From: JAXMDC01 sp046349035
GTDB taxonomy: Bacteria > Pseudomonadota > Alphaproteobacteria > Rhizobiales > Kaistiaceae
NCBI GenBank assembly: GCA_046349035.1
Contig: JAXMDC010000004.1
Coordinates: 372,001-436,000, forward strand
DNA: 64,000 nucleotides
Direction: 5' to 3'
A program made the translations under genes and the position numbers. Below are positions 25,718 through 37,972 of this stretch, piece by piece. How positions within the stretch are numbered: position 1 is the stretch's first letter; every line of letters begins with the position of its first letter. The notes under the pieces were generated by a model. It was given only the letters and a program-made list of their open reading frames with translations, searched no databases and was not told the DNA's origin.

Positions 25718-27079
25718 TTGACTCAGCCCCTGCTCGATGCTCGCCTTGCACCCTGGGGCCGGGTGGAGGCACAGTCTTTGACCATCGAAGTTCCATTCCG
25801 GCGCGGCATCGCCAATCGGCTCCGAGCGGCCCGCCGCATCACCGACGACCTGTTTGCCCTCGTTCGCGACGAAGCGCTTTACGAACGGCCGATCGCCGAA
25901 CGGCACCGCATCGTCTTCTACATCGGCCACCTGGAAGCGTTTGACGCCAATCTGATCCGATCGACGCTCGGTGATGTCCGGAGCGCCGACGCGAGCCTCG
26001 ACAAGCTTTTCGCCTTTGGAATCGACCCGCTGGGCGAGGACCTTCCATCCGACACACCGACGGATTGGCCGAACCCGACGATCATGAGGGACTACATCGA
26101 CGCGACGCGTTCGGCCGTCGACAGCCGTCTTCACCGCGGCGTCGACGGGCTGGCGGAAGCCGGCCTCATCTTCAACGTCGCCATCGAACACCGCCTGATG
26201 CACGCCGAGACACTGGCCTACATGATGCATCGGCTCCCCTTTTCCGCCAAAGCGGCCGGCGTCCGCGAGCCCGACCTGCCCGCAACGCCTCCCCACCGCG
26301 CTCCCCTCGCCATCCCCGCAGGCTCGGCCACGCTCGGCCAAACGAACGGGTTCGGCTGGGACAACGAATTCCCTGCCTCGACCGTTGTAGTACCGGCCTT
26401 TTCCATCGACGCCTGCAAGGTGACCAACGCCGAGTTCGCCGACTTCATCCGAGCCGGCGGCTATAGCGACCGCGAATTGTGGTCGCCCGCGAACTGGGCC
26501 TGGCTCGCCGAGCATCGCATCCGGCACCCGGCCTTTTGGGTCGAACGCGGTGGCGACTGGTTCTGGCGAGGAATGTTTGCCGAGCGCGCACTGCCGCCGG
26601 ACTGGCCCGTCTATGTCAGCCATGCCGAGGCTTCCGCTTACGCTCGCTGGCGCGGCGGCGCTCTGCCATCGGAAGCTCAATTCCACCGCGCCGCCTACGC
26701 CTCGCCCGATGGCACCGAGCAGGCTTACCCCTGGGGAGACGGCCCGCCGGCCTCGGCGCATGGAAACTTCGACTTCCAGCGATGGGATCCGGAGCCCGTC
26801 ACAGCTCACCCCGCTGGGCGGAGTGCATTTGGCGTCGACGGACTCCTCGGTAACGGCTGGGAATGGACTGCGACGGTTTTTGCGCCCTTTGACGGTTTCG
26901 CTGCCTTCTCGTTTTATCCCGGCTACTCCGCCGACTTTTTCGACGGCAGTCACTTTGTCATCAAGGGTGGGTCGATGCGGACGGCTTCGCCCCTGCTGCG
27001 TCGATCCTTCCGCAATTGGTTCCAGGGCCGTTACCCCTATGTTTACGCGGGATTCCGCTGCGTCTACGGCCCGTCCTGA
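25718..27079 (+). CDS. egtB: Ergothioneine biosynthesis EgtB-like sulfoxide synthase
   Basis: The 453-residue protein joins an N-terminal DinB-like domain to a C-terminal FGE-sulfatase (SUMF1-type) domain (about 190-453), the EgtB/OvoA/SenA build. The iron ligands fit: His71 (YIGHLEAF) and His158/His162 in EHRLMHAE. C-terminal SUMF1 motifs include GNGWEWTATVF, IKGGSM and RRSFRNWFQGRYPYVYAGFRCV. EgtB couples hercynine to a cysteine or gamma-glutamylcysteine sulfur donor using O2. The start used is a TTG 10 bases after maeB; a GTG at 25763 is the main alternative. It overlaps egtD by one base, which supports the ergothioneine assignment over SenA. Confidence 0.82.
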   Translation: MTQPLLDARLAPWGRVEAQSLTIEVPFRRGIANRLRAARRITDDLFALVRDEALYERPIAERHRIVFYIGHLEAFDANLIRSTLGDVRSADASLDKLFAFGIDPLGEDLPSDTPTDWPNPTIMRDYIDATRSAVDSRLHRGVDGLAEAGLIFNVAIEHRLMHAETLAYMMHRLPFSAKAAGVREPDLPATPPHRAPLAIPAGSATLGQTNGFGWDNEFPASTVVVPAFSIDACKVTNAEFADFIRAGGYSDRELWSPANWAWLAEHRIRHPAFWVERGGDWFWRGMFAERALPPDWPVYVSHAEASAYARWRGGALPSEAQFHRAAYASPDGTEQAYPWGDGPPASAHGNFDFQRWDPEPVTAHPAGRSAFGVDGLLGNGWEWTATVFAPFDGFAAFSFYPGYSADFFDGSHFVIKGGSMRTASPLLRRSFRNWFQGRYPYVYAGFRCVYGPS

Positions 27080-28041
27080 TGTTCGCGCTTCCGCCCGCTA
27101 GCTCAACCGAAGCATCGCAATTCGGCAGCGATGTCTGCATTGGCCTTCAAAAGCCGCACAAGGAGTTTCCGTCGAAGTACCTATACGATGCTGTTGGCTC
27201 CGCCCTCTTCGACGTGATCACCTTGCTGCCGGAATACGGCCTCTGGCGGGCCGAGCAGCGCATCCTCTCGCGTTTTGCACGCGACATTCTCGCTCGAATC
27301 GGCGAACTCGCAACGATCGTCGAACTCGGCAGCGGCAACAGCTCCAAAACGAACTGGATACTTCGCGCCGTCGGCGAGCGCCCGGTCCGCTACTGTCCGA
27401 TCGACATTTCCTCGACGGCTCTCAGCCGATCGCGCGAAGTCCTGCGCGAGAACCCCTTCGTCACCTTCGTCGGCTACAAAGACGAATACCTTCGCGGCCT
27501 ACAGCTCGCGGCTGCTAGCCGCGGCCCGGGACCACTCCTCGTCCTGTTTCTTGGCAGCTCGATTGGCAACTTCGACCGCGAGGCGAGCGAGCACTTTTTG
27601 CGCGCCGCTGCGCAGGTTCTGCGATCCGGCGATGGGCTGCTTCTCGGCACCGACCTCGTAAAGGCTCCTGCCCTGCTCGAAGCCGCCTATGCCGATTCGC
27701 TCGGCGTCACCGCGGCCTTCAATCTGAATGCCCTGGCGCGGATAAACCGGGAGCTTGGCGGCGACTTTGCCCTCGATCGCTTTCAACACATCGCCCGCTA
27801 CGAGCCGAATACCGAGCGGATCGAGATGCACCTTCTATCCACTTTGCCCCAGGTGGCGACGCTGTCCGCCCTCGATCTCCGCATATCTCTCACCGCGGGC
27901 GAAACGATCTGGACTGAGAGCAGCCACAAATACCGACTCGAAGATCTCCCGGCCTTTGCTCGTCGCTGCGGCTTCATGCATGTCGGACATTGGGTGGACG
28001 ACGATTGGGCGTTTGCCGACAGCCTCTGGCTCGTCGGATAG
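27079..28041 (+). CDS. egtD: L-histidine N-alpha-methyltransferase EgtD
   Basis: The ATG at 27079 overlaps the egtB TGA (TGATG) and gives 320 residues, the normal EgtD length. EgtD trimethylates histidine to hercynine with S-adenosylmethionine. Family motifs are FPSKYLYDAVGSALFDVITLLPEY, the SAM site VELGSGNSSKT, PIDISSTALSRS, FLGSSIGNFDR, and the C-terminal WTESSHKYRLEDL. It forms a two-gene operon with egtB; no egtC or egtE homologue is nearby. Confidence 0.93.
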   Translation: MFALPPASSTEASQFGSDVCIGLQKPHKEFPSKYLYDAVGSALFDVITLLPEYGLWRAEQRILSRFARDILARIGELATIVELGSGNSSKTNWILRAVGERPVRYCPIDISSTALSRSREVLRENPFVTFVGYKDEYLRGLQLAAASRGPGPLLVLFLGSSIGNFDREASEHFLRAAAQVLRSGDGLLLGTDLVKAPALLEAAYADSLGVTAAFNLNALARINRELGGDFALDRFQHIARYEPNTERIEMHLLSTLPQVATLSALDLRISLTAGETIWTESSHKYRLEDLPAFARRCGFMHVGHWVDDDWAFADSLWLVG

Positions 28042-28095
28042 CGGCAACCGCCTTGGATCGGCTATTCTCCGTCGCGGATTCTTCCCGAGGAACAG

Positions 28096-29676
28096 ATGTC
28101 AAATCCAGATCGCAGCGACGCCATTTTCGTTGGCAAAGGCGAAAAAGCCGAATATTTGGCGCTGCCGCTTGCCAATCGCCACGGCCTTGTCACGGGCGCC
28201 ACTGGCACCGGTAAGACGGTGACGCTTCAGGTGCTGGCGGAAGGCCTTTCGCGGGCCGGCATTTCGGTCTTTGCCGCCGACATTAAGGGCGACCTGTCCG
28301 GCATAGGCGCCGACGGCGAGGCCAAGGACGCACTAGTCAGTCGTGCCAAGGGCATGGGCTTCGACTATGAGCCGGACCGCTTCCCGGTCGTCTTCTGGGA
28401 CCTATTTGGCGAACAGGGCCATCCTATCCGCGCCACCGTGTCGGAAATGGGCCCGCTCCTGCTCTCCCGCCTTCTGGATCTTAACGAGACCCAGGAGGGC
28501 GTCCTCAACATCGCCTTCCGCGTGGCAGACGAGCAGGGCCTGCTATTGCTGGACCTCAAAGACCTGCGCGCCATGCTGACCTTTCTCGCTGACAATGCCG
28601 GCGAGCTGACGACGCAATACGGCAACGTATCCAAGCCGACGATTGGCGCCATCCAGCGCCAACTGCTCGTACTGGAGAATCAGGGAGGCACCAACTTCTT
28701 CGGCGAACCGGCTCTGGCCCTCCGCGATTTTCTCCGCACCGATCGCGATGGCCGCGGCGTGGTCAACATTCTCGCCGCCGACAAGCTGATGCAGAGCCCA
28801 CGCCTCTACGCGACATTTCTTCTCTGGCTCCTCTCGGAGCTGTTCGAGGAACTTCCCGAGGTCGGCGACCTCGCCAAGCCCAAGCTCTGCTTTTTCTTCG
28901 ACGAGGCCCACCTCCTATTCAACGAGGCTCCAAAAGCGCTGCTTGAGAAGATTGAGCAGGTCGTGCGGTTGATCCGGTCCAAGGGCGTCGGCGTGTACTT
29001 CGTGACACAGAACCCTCTCGACGTTCCCGACAAGGTCCTCGCTCAGCTCGGCAATCGCGTCCAACACGCGCTACGCGCTTTCACGCCCCGTGATCAAAAG
29101 GCCGTGGCCGCAGCCGCGCAAACATTCCGACCCAATCCCAGGCTCGACACGACACGCGTCATCATGGAGCTCGGCAAAGGCGAAGCATTGGTCTCGTTCC
29201 TGGAAGGCAACGGCACGCCTTCGATCGTCGAGCGCGCCATGATCCGCCCGCCATCTGCCCGCTTGGGCCCGATCTCGGTCGACGAACGTCGGACCGCCAT
29301 TAACTCCTCTCCGCTGCGGGGCAAATACGATCAGGCCGTCGACGGCGAGTCCGCATTCGAGATGCTGCAGCGCCGCGTCGGCGGTGCAGCCGGACCGCCT
29401 GGCGCAACCGGCGGCGCGCCGGCCGCCGAGAGCAGCGGTGGCATCCTTGGCAAGATTGGCGGCGTTTTTGGCGCGATATTCGGCACCGGCACCGGCAAGA
29501 GCCGTGCCCGCTACTCCACAGGGCAGCTGATTGCTCGAAGCGTTACCCGCACCGTCACGAACCAGGTCGTCGGTGGCGTGGCTGCCAATATTGGCAAATC
29601 GATCGGCGGTTCTCTGGGTGGCTCCGTCGGCCGCGCCATTGTCCGGGGAGCCCTTGGGGGCATCCTGAGGCGCTAG
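28096..29676 (+). CDS. HerA-like helicase-domain ATPase (DUF853/YjgR family)
   Basis: The 526-residue protein has Walker A GATGTGKT at 34-41, Walker B in KLCFFFDEAHLLF, and the DIKGDLSG segment typical of the DUF853 (YjgR) branch of HerA/FtsK-like ATPases. Other family marks are YFVTQNPLDVPDKVLAQLGNRVQHALRAFT. The last about 110 residues are Gly/Ala-rich with glycine-zipper spacing (IGGVFGAIFGTGTG, GKSIGGSLGGSVG). This could be membrane-interacting. Function of the family is unknown; no nuclease (NurA, SIR2) partner is adjacent, so a defence role is not supported. GAGGAA precedes the ATG. Confidence 0.88.
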   Translation: MSNPDRSDAIFVGKGEKAEYLALPLANRHGLVTGATGTGKTVTLQVLAEGLSRAGISVFAADIKGDLSGIGADGEAKDALVSRAKGMGFDYEPDRFPVVFWDLFGEQGHPIRATVSEMGPLLLSRLLDLNETQEGVLNIAFRVADEQGLLLLDLKDLRAMLTFLADNAGELTTQYGNVSKPTIGAIQRQLLVLENQGGTNFFGEPALALRDFLRTDRDGRGVVNILAADKLMQSPRLYATFLLWLLSELFEELPEVGDLAKPKLCFFFDEAHLLFNEAPKALLEKIEQVVRLIRSKGVGVYFVTQNPLDVPDKVLAQLGNRVQHALRAFTPRDQKAVAAAAQTFRPNPRLDTTRVIMELGKGEALVSFLEGNGTPSIVERAMIRPPSARLGPISVDERRTAINSSPLRGKYDQAVDGESAFEMLQRRVGGAAGPPGATGGAPAAESSGGILGKIGGVFGAIFGTGTGKSRARYSTGQLIARSVTRTVTNQVVGGVAANIGKSIGGSLGGSVGRAIVRGALGGILRR

Positions 29677-29796
29677 CCGCGGGTTAACGCATCTGGCTTT
29701 GCGGTAGCGATCTCCAGCCGCTAACATGATATGCGGCAGGAGTAAGGCGCGAAACGCGAAAGCAGCGAGCGCCTGTGGGGAAAATGGGTGCCCGAT

Positions 29797-30486
29797 ATGA
29801 CATGGATTGGCGATCGGATCAGGGGCGCCGCTGCGGCCGCGCTTTTCTGCCTTGCCGGGGGGCAACAGGCCCTGTGCGCCGGAGCATTTGACGCTGCCGG
29901 ACCGTCATTCCTCGGAACCTGGAGCGGCGCGCTGACGCAGCCCGGTCGCCCCGGCACCTACCCGGTGGTCATCACCATTACCGCCCAGACGGCAACCACC
30001 ACCTATCCGGACGGATCTTGCATCGGCACCCTGCGGCGCATCGGCGCGAGTGGCGAATACGCCTTCTATTCGGAGGTCATCGCGCGCGGTAAATACGACC
30101 CCGTCGCGGCGCCCGAAGGATGTATCGACGGCAGCATCACGCTCGCTCGAGCGGCCGACCATATCGTGTTCCATTGGTTCGGCTTCCACGGCGAACCGAT
30201 CACCGCGACTGGCGTCCTGACTCCGGGAGTAGCGGTGCCTGCCGCAGCCACTCCCGCTCCTTCCGTTGCACGCACCGCCCAACCGGCCCCGTCACCGCAG
30301 CCCGTAACCGCTACCACGACGCCGGCGATTGCCAACCCGACGACGACCTCTACTGGGGTTGCCCCGCCCGCCGGCACGAACGGCCCAGCCATTGTCGCGG
30401 TCGAGACGCCTGCCACTGCATCGGCTACAACCGACCAGCGTAAGCGCCCACCTTTCATGGATCCGGTGACCACCGACGACAACTAG
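29797..30486 (+). CDS. Exported hypothetical protein with Pro/Thr/Ala-rich tail
   Basis: The ATG at 29797 gives 229 residues with a signal peptide ending near residue 30 (GQQALCAGA); a second ATG lies at 29788. The mature domain (about 35-145) starts FLGTWSGALTQPGRPGTYPVVITI and has two Cys (GSCIGTL, EGCIDGSI), suggesting a small disulfide-bonded beta-barrel. The remainder is low-complexity Pro/Ala/Thr/Val. No family recognised. It precedes the TrmH-type gene by 10 bases. Confidence 0.55.
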   Translation: MTWIGDRIRGAAAAALFCLAGGQQALCAGAFDAAGPSFLGTWSGALTQPGRPGTYPVVITITAQTATTTYPDGSCIGTLRRIGASGEYAFYSEVIARGKYDPVAAPEGCIDGSITLARAADHIVFHWFGFHGEPITATGVLTPGVAVPAAATPAPSVARTAQPAPSPQPVTATTTPAIANPTTTSTGVAPPAGTNGPAIVAVETPATASATTDQRKRPPFMDPVTTDDN

Positions 30487-30496
30487 TCGCCGGCCA

Positions 30497-31375
30497 TTGG
30501 CAGCGCCTGCAGCCCCCTTAGGGAGCGCCCCGGACGGCCCTCCTCCTTTCGCCGCAACTGTGCTCGACGATCCGACAGACCCGCGAGTCGCCGCCTATCT
30601 GAACATCCGAGAACGTGACCTCGTCGGCCGTCGCGATCATTTCGTGGTCGAGGGCGAAGTAGTCCTGCGCGCCCTCCTCCTTTCGCCTCGTCACCGCCCG
30701 GTCTCGCTGCTGATCGCCGCCTCCCGTGTCCCGTCTCTGACGCCCCTCCTCTCCGGAGTTCCCGCGGAAGTCCCAATCTTCATCGCCAGCCAGGCGGTGC
30801 TCGACGCTATCGCCGGCTTTCACCTTCACCGAGGCGTCTTGGCCCTCGGCCGGCGCAAAGCGTTACCATCGCTTGCCGGTCTGTTGCCGCAGGGCCGACC
30901 GGTTGCCCCTGGCGCACTCTTTGTTGTCTTGGTGGGCATCGCCAACCACGACAATATGGGAGGCATCTTGCGCAATGCGGCGGCGTTCGGGGCGACAGCA
31001 GCCATCCTCGACCCCACCTCCTGCGATCCGTTCTATCGCAAGGCCATCCGCGTCTCAGCCGGCGCTGTCCTCAATATTCCCATCGCTCGTGCTCTGCCGG
31101 ATGAGGACATCCTCGCGGCATTCGCCGCCGCCGGTGTCCGCGTCCTAGGCTTTGCCACCGACGGCCAACTTGCTTTAGAAGACATCGACCGGACTGGTCC
31201 GTTGGCACTCGCTTTCGGCAGTGAGGGAGCCGGACTCCCGCGATCGTTCCTGCGCCGCGTCGAGACGGTTCGCATACCCATGGCCGATGGGATCGACTCC
31301 CTAAACGTCGCGACCGCCTCCGGCATCGCACTGCACCATGCTCGGCTCGCCTGGGTGGCAAGCCCGGTCCGATGA
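30497..31375 (+). CDS. TrmH/SpoU family RNA 2'-O-methyltransferase
   Basis: The 292-residue protein has an N-terminal substrate-binding part (RDHFVVEGEVVLRALL) and a C-terminal SPOUT methyltransferase domain. SpoU motifs are clear: VGIANHDNMGGILRNAAAFG (motif 1), ALAFGSEGAGLP (motif 2), and IPMADGIDSLNVATASGIAL (motif 3). The target is an rRNA or tRNA ribose that cannot be fixed from sequence. The start is a TTG at 30497 coupled to the previous gene; a GTG at 30560 is also possible and neither has a strong Shine-Dalgarno sequence. Confidence 0.88.
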   Translation: MAAPAAPLGSAPDGPPPFAATVLDDPTDPRVAAYLNIRERDLVGRRDHFVVEGEVVLRALLLSPRHRPVSLLIAASRVPSLTPLLSGVPAEVPIFIASQAVLDAIAGFHLHRGVLALGRRKALPSLAGLLPQGRPVAPGALFVVLVGIANHDNMGGILRNAAAFGATAAILDPTSCDPFYRKAIRVSAGAVLNIPIARALPDEDILAAFAAAGVRVLGFATDGQLALEDIDRTGPLALAFGSEGAGLPRSFLRRVETVRIPMADGIDSLNVATASGIALHHARLAWVASPVR

Positions 31376-31390
31376 TGGCAACATCGCGCC

Positions 31391-32020
31391 ATGCGCGACT
31401 ATCTGCTCGGCGCTCTAGCCACTCTGTTCGTAACCATCGACCCCGTCGGCCTCGCGCCGGTGTTCGTCGTGCTCACCGCGGGTCAACCGACCCACATTCG
31501 CCGCCGAACCGGATTGCGCGCCGCAGTCATCGCCGGCGCGGTGCTAGTCTCTTTCGCCGTCGCCGGTGAACAGCTCATTGGCTTCCTCGGAATCTCGGTG
31601 AATTCGTTTCGGATCGCCGGCGGGCTCCTCCTCTTTGCCGTTGCCTTTGACATGGTCTTCGGGCGAGGGACCTGGCGCCGCGCCGTAACCGCTCGAACTG
31701 CCAACGACGAGGAGCATCACGACGTCGCCGCGTTTCCCCTCGGCGTGCCGCTGATTGCAGGACCGGCATCGATATCCGCGACGATCCTGCTCGCCAGCCA
31801 TTCGCAGGGCGTAGGCGGCCTCGCCGGACTCCTGCTCATCATCCTGCTTTTGGTCGGTGTTTGCCTGTTGGTCTTCCAAGCGGCCGATCGAATCGAGTCC
31901 GCCATGGGCGAGACCGGGCGCAGCGTGGTCACGCGGCTCCTCGGCGTCCTCCTCGCCGCACTCTCTGTGCAGTTCGTCGCTGACGGCGTTCTGCTGCTGG
32001 CTGGCGCCAAGCCCGCCTAA
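31391..32020 (+). CDS. MarC family (UPF0056) inner-membrane protein
   Basis: The 209-residue protein has about six membrane segments and the MarC family marks: TIDPVGLAPVFVVLT at the N-terminus, FLGISVNSFRIAGGLLLF, and PLGVPLIAGPASISATILL. MarC proteins are of unknown function; the old link to multiple antibiotic resistance was not upheld. It follows the TrmH-type gene by 15 bases and is probably cotranscribed. Confidence 0.9.
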   Translation: MRDYLLGALATLFVTIDPVGLAPVFVVLTAGQPTHIRRRTGLRAAVIAGAVLVSFAVAGEQLIGFLGISVNSFRIAGGLLLFAVAFDMVFGRGTWRRAVTARTANDEEHHDVAAFPLGVPLIAGPASISATILLASHSQGVGGLAGLLLIILLLVGVCLLVFQAADRIESAMGETGRSVVTRLLGVLLAALSVQFVADGVLLLAGAKPA

Positions 32021-32107
32021 CTCGGCATGCGCCGCGCACCCGCCTGCGGCGGGATAACACTGCGCCCGCCTTCCGGCAGGGCTTTCTCAAAAGGCTGTTT
32101 GAGAGTT

Positions 32108-32184
<77 letters not shown>

Positions 32185-32277
32185 CCAATCGCGGCGGGCT
32201 AGGCCGCCGAAAACGGTCACGATCAAATAGGACCGTCATTGCGAAGAAAAGGTCTCGAAGAAATCTGCGCTTGGCAG

Positions 32278-32393
32278 GCCTGGCAGCGACCTACTCTCCC
32301 GCGTCTTAAGACGGAGTACCATCGGCGCTGAGGAGTTTAACGGCCGAGTTCGGAATGGGATCGGGTTCAGGCTCCTCGCAATAACCACCAGGC
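32278..32393 (-). rRNA. rrf: 5S ribosomal RNA
   Basis: About 116 nt, running from GCCTGGTGGTT on the minus strand to GCTGCCAGGC, with the conserved CCCGATCCCATTCCGAACTC segment in between. Ends are set by the terminal helix and may be off by a few bases. Confidence 0.93.
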
Positions 32394-32472
32394 CGGCGAA
32401 GCGCAGAGTAACTGGTCTCGTATCGATTGCCATTCACCTGCATTTAAGCCGATGAGCATGGAATAATGAGAG

Positions 32473-35182
<2,710 letters not shown>

Positions 35183-35437
35183 TTCCTCGTTATCGATGCC
35201 CATCGCTTCGGATCGATCGGGGCAGCGCCCCGGCCGACCGGGCTGATAAGCACCGACAGAAAGACCAGTTATTCTTCGAGACGGTCCGCGCGTGGCTGGT
35301 TAGACCACGTGCCCGCAGGCATGTCGGCAGAGCCGACATCCGGACAAACCTTTCTTCAATGATGTCTAATTGAACAGGCAGTACCGACAATGCCGGAACT
35401 GCAAGATGTTTTTCTCGCGCGGACGCATAGCGCCGTC

Positions 35438-35513
35438 TGGTGGAGCCAGACGGGATCGAACCGACGACCTCCTGCTTGCAAAGCAGGCGCTCTCCCAACT
35501 GAGCTATGGCCCC
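35438..35513 (-). tRNA. tRNA-Ala (TGC)
   Basis: Intact 76-nt tRNA in the 16S-23S spacer with encoded CCA. The acceptor contains the G3-U70 pair that defines alanine identity, and the anticodon loop is TTTGCAA. Confidence 0.96.
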
Positions 35514-35540
35514 GCCGGCGTTGTCGCGCCAGCCTGACGA

Positions 35541-35617
35541 TGGTGGGCCCGGGTAGATTTTGAACTACCGACTCACGTTTATCAGGCGTGCGCTCTAACC
35601 AACGGAGCTACGCCTTC
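35541..35617 (-). tRNA. tRNA-Ile (GAT), degenerate, possible pseudogene
   Basis: The position and the loop CTGATAA identify the spacer tRNA-Ile, but the fold is broken. The acceptor 5' strand is GAAGGCG opposite CGGGCCC, so only pairs 1-72, 6-67 and 7-66 remain and four central positions mismatch. The T-loop has 8 bases (extra A), the variable loop has 4 (one missing), the anticodon stem has a C31-A39 mismatch, and conserved A14 is C. The neighbouring tRNA-Ala and rRNAs look normal. Either this copy has decayed or the sequence has local errors. Confidence 0.75.
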
Positions 35618-35897
35618 CTTAATCCAGCCCTCCCTGAGCCTGAACTCAGGTGGCCGGACCCTGGCCGTACTTCGCTCCAACCCAGCCGAGGCCAATCAAC
35701 CCCAAGCGTCGCCGACGGCCGACAAGAGGTCCTATATGTGACCGCGTCCGCGAAGAAAGAGAAACGAAGACGGCGGTGTCCCGCCAATGGAGCCACCACT
35801 CGCGCCTCGCGGCTCGAACGGCTGTACGGCTCCTGTTTGTCTCTAAGCGCCGTGAAAGGCGAAGCGCGGAGCGAACTCCACGCGGCCAATTCGCGGC

Positions 35898-37386
<1,489 letters not shown>

Positions 37387-37592
37387 TTGAATGAGAGATG
37401 TCTCGGCTTGGTCACTACGCATTGACGAGTTCCCAAACACACCGTCATCGCAGCGGCGCCGAAGCACCGCCCAACGACTATGAGTTTGCGAAAACGTAGT
37501 GCCGCCGAAGTCTCGTCTGGCGCCTTTCAACCGAAGCTGATCGGCACCCGCAAGGACTCCGCCGCCTACGTTTCTCTTTCTTCCTATTCACC

Positions 37593-37603
37593 TGTCAAAG
37601 AAC
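37593..37603 (-). promoter_or_regulatory. boxA-like antitermination element
   Basis: On the minus strand GTTCTTTGACA lies about 205 bases before mature 16S, close to the boxA form that recruits NusB/S10 for rRNA antitermination. Confidence 0.55.
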
Positions 37604-37754
37604 GCGACGGAACACCATCGCTTGGACGCCGCCCTTCCGGGAGGCGCCCACGAAAGACCTATCGCCGAAGCGAAAAAAGGTGTGATCTTCCGTCGAGGAC
37701 AACAAGAGCGAAAAACGCCGCCGCAAGCAGCAGTGCCGCTCTCGTCGTTCGGCA

Positions 37755-37784
37755 TATATAGGCGGGCCCTCGCGCCCCTGTCAA
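37755..37784 (-). promoter_or_regulatory. rRNA operon promoter
   Basis: On the minus strand a perfect TTGACA -35 (37784-37779) and a TATATA -10 (37760-37755) are separated by 18 GC-rich bases. The GC-rich spacer and following discriminator fit a growth-regulated rRNA promoter. Transcription would start near 37748. Confidence 0.75.
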
Positions 37785-37972
37785 GCATTGTTAAGCCTGC
37801 GCCGCAAAACGCGTACACCCCGCCGCTGCGTCGGCGGCCGGGCATCACACTCCCGCCCGAAAGTGGGGGCAAGGGAGGCGTCGCGGCGAGTTGACACGGC
37901 CGCGACAGGTCCGCCAGAAATGGGCGTCGGATCGCCGCAAGGCGGCAGAAACCCTGGGGAGGGGCGCGGCAG

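Larger units (their letters stand above)
37387..37972. other. rRNA operon leader and divergent regulatory region
   Basis: These 586 bases separate the 16S gene (minus) from the M23 peptidase gene (plus). The minus-strand leader of about 360 bases contains a boxA-like element and starts at a near-consensus promoter, both listed separately. The last about 190 bases before 37973 are GC-rich and must hold the peptidase promoter, which I cannot identify. No additional gene is seen. Confidence 0.7.

Noticed and set aside
28096..29676. HerA-nuclease antiviral system
   Set aside because: The ATPase belongs to the DUF853 housekeeping-like branch and its neighbours are EgtD and a small exported protein, not a nuclease, SIR2 or DUF4297 partner.
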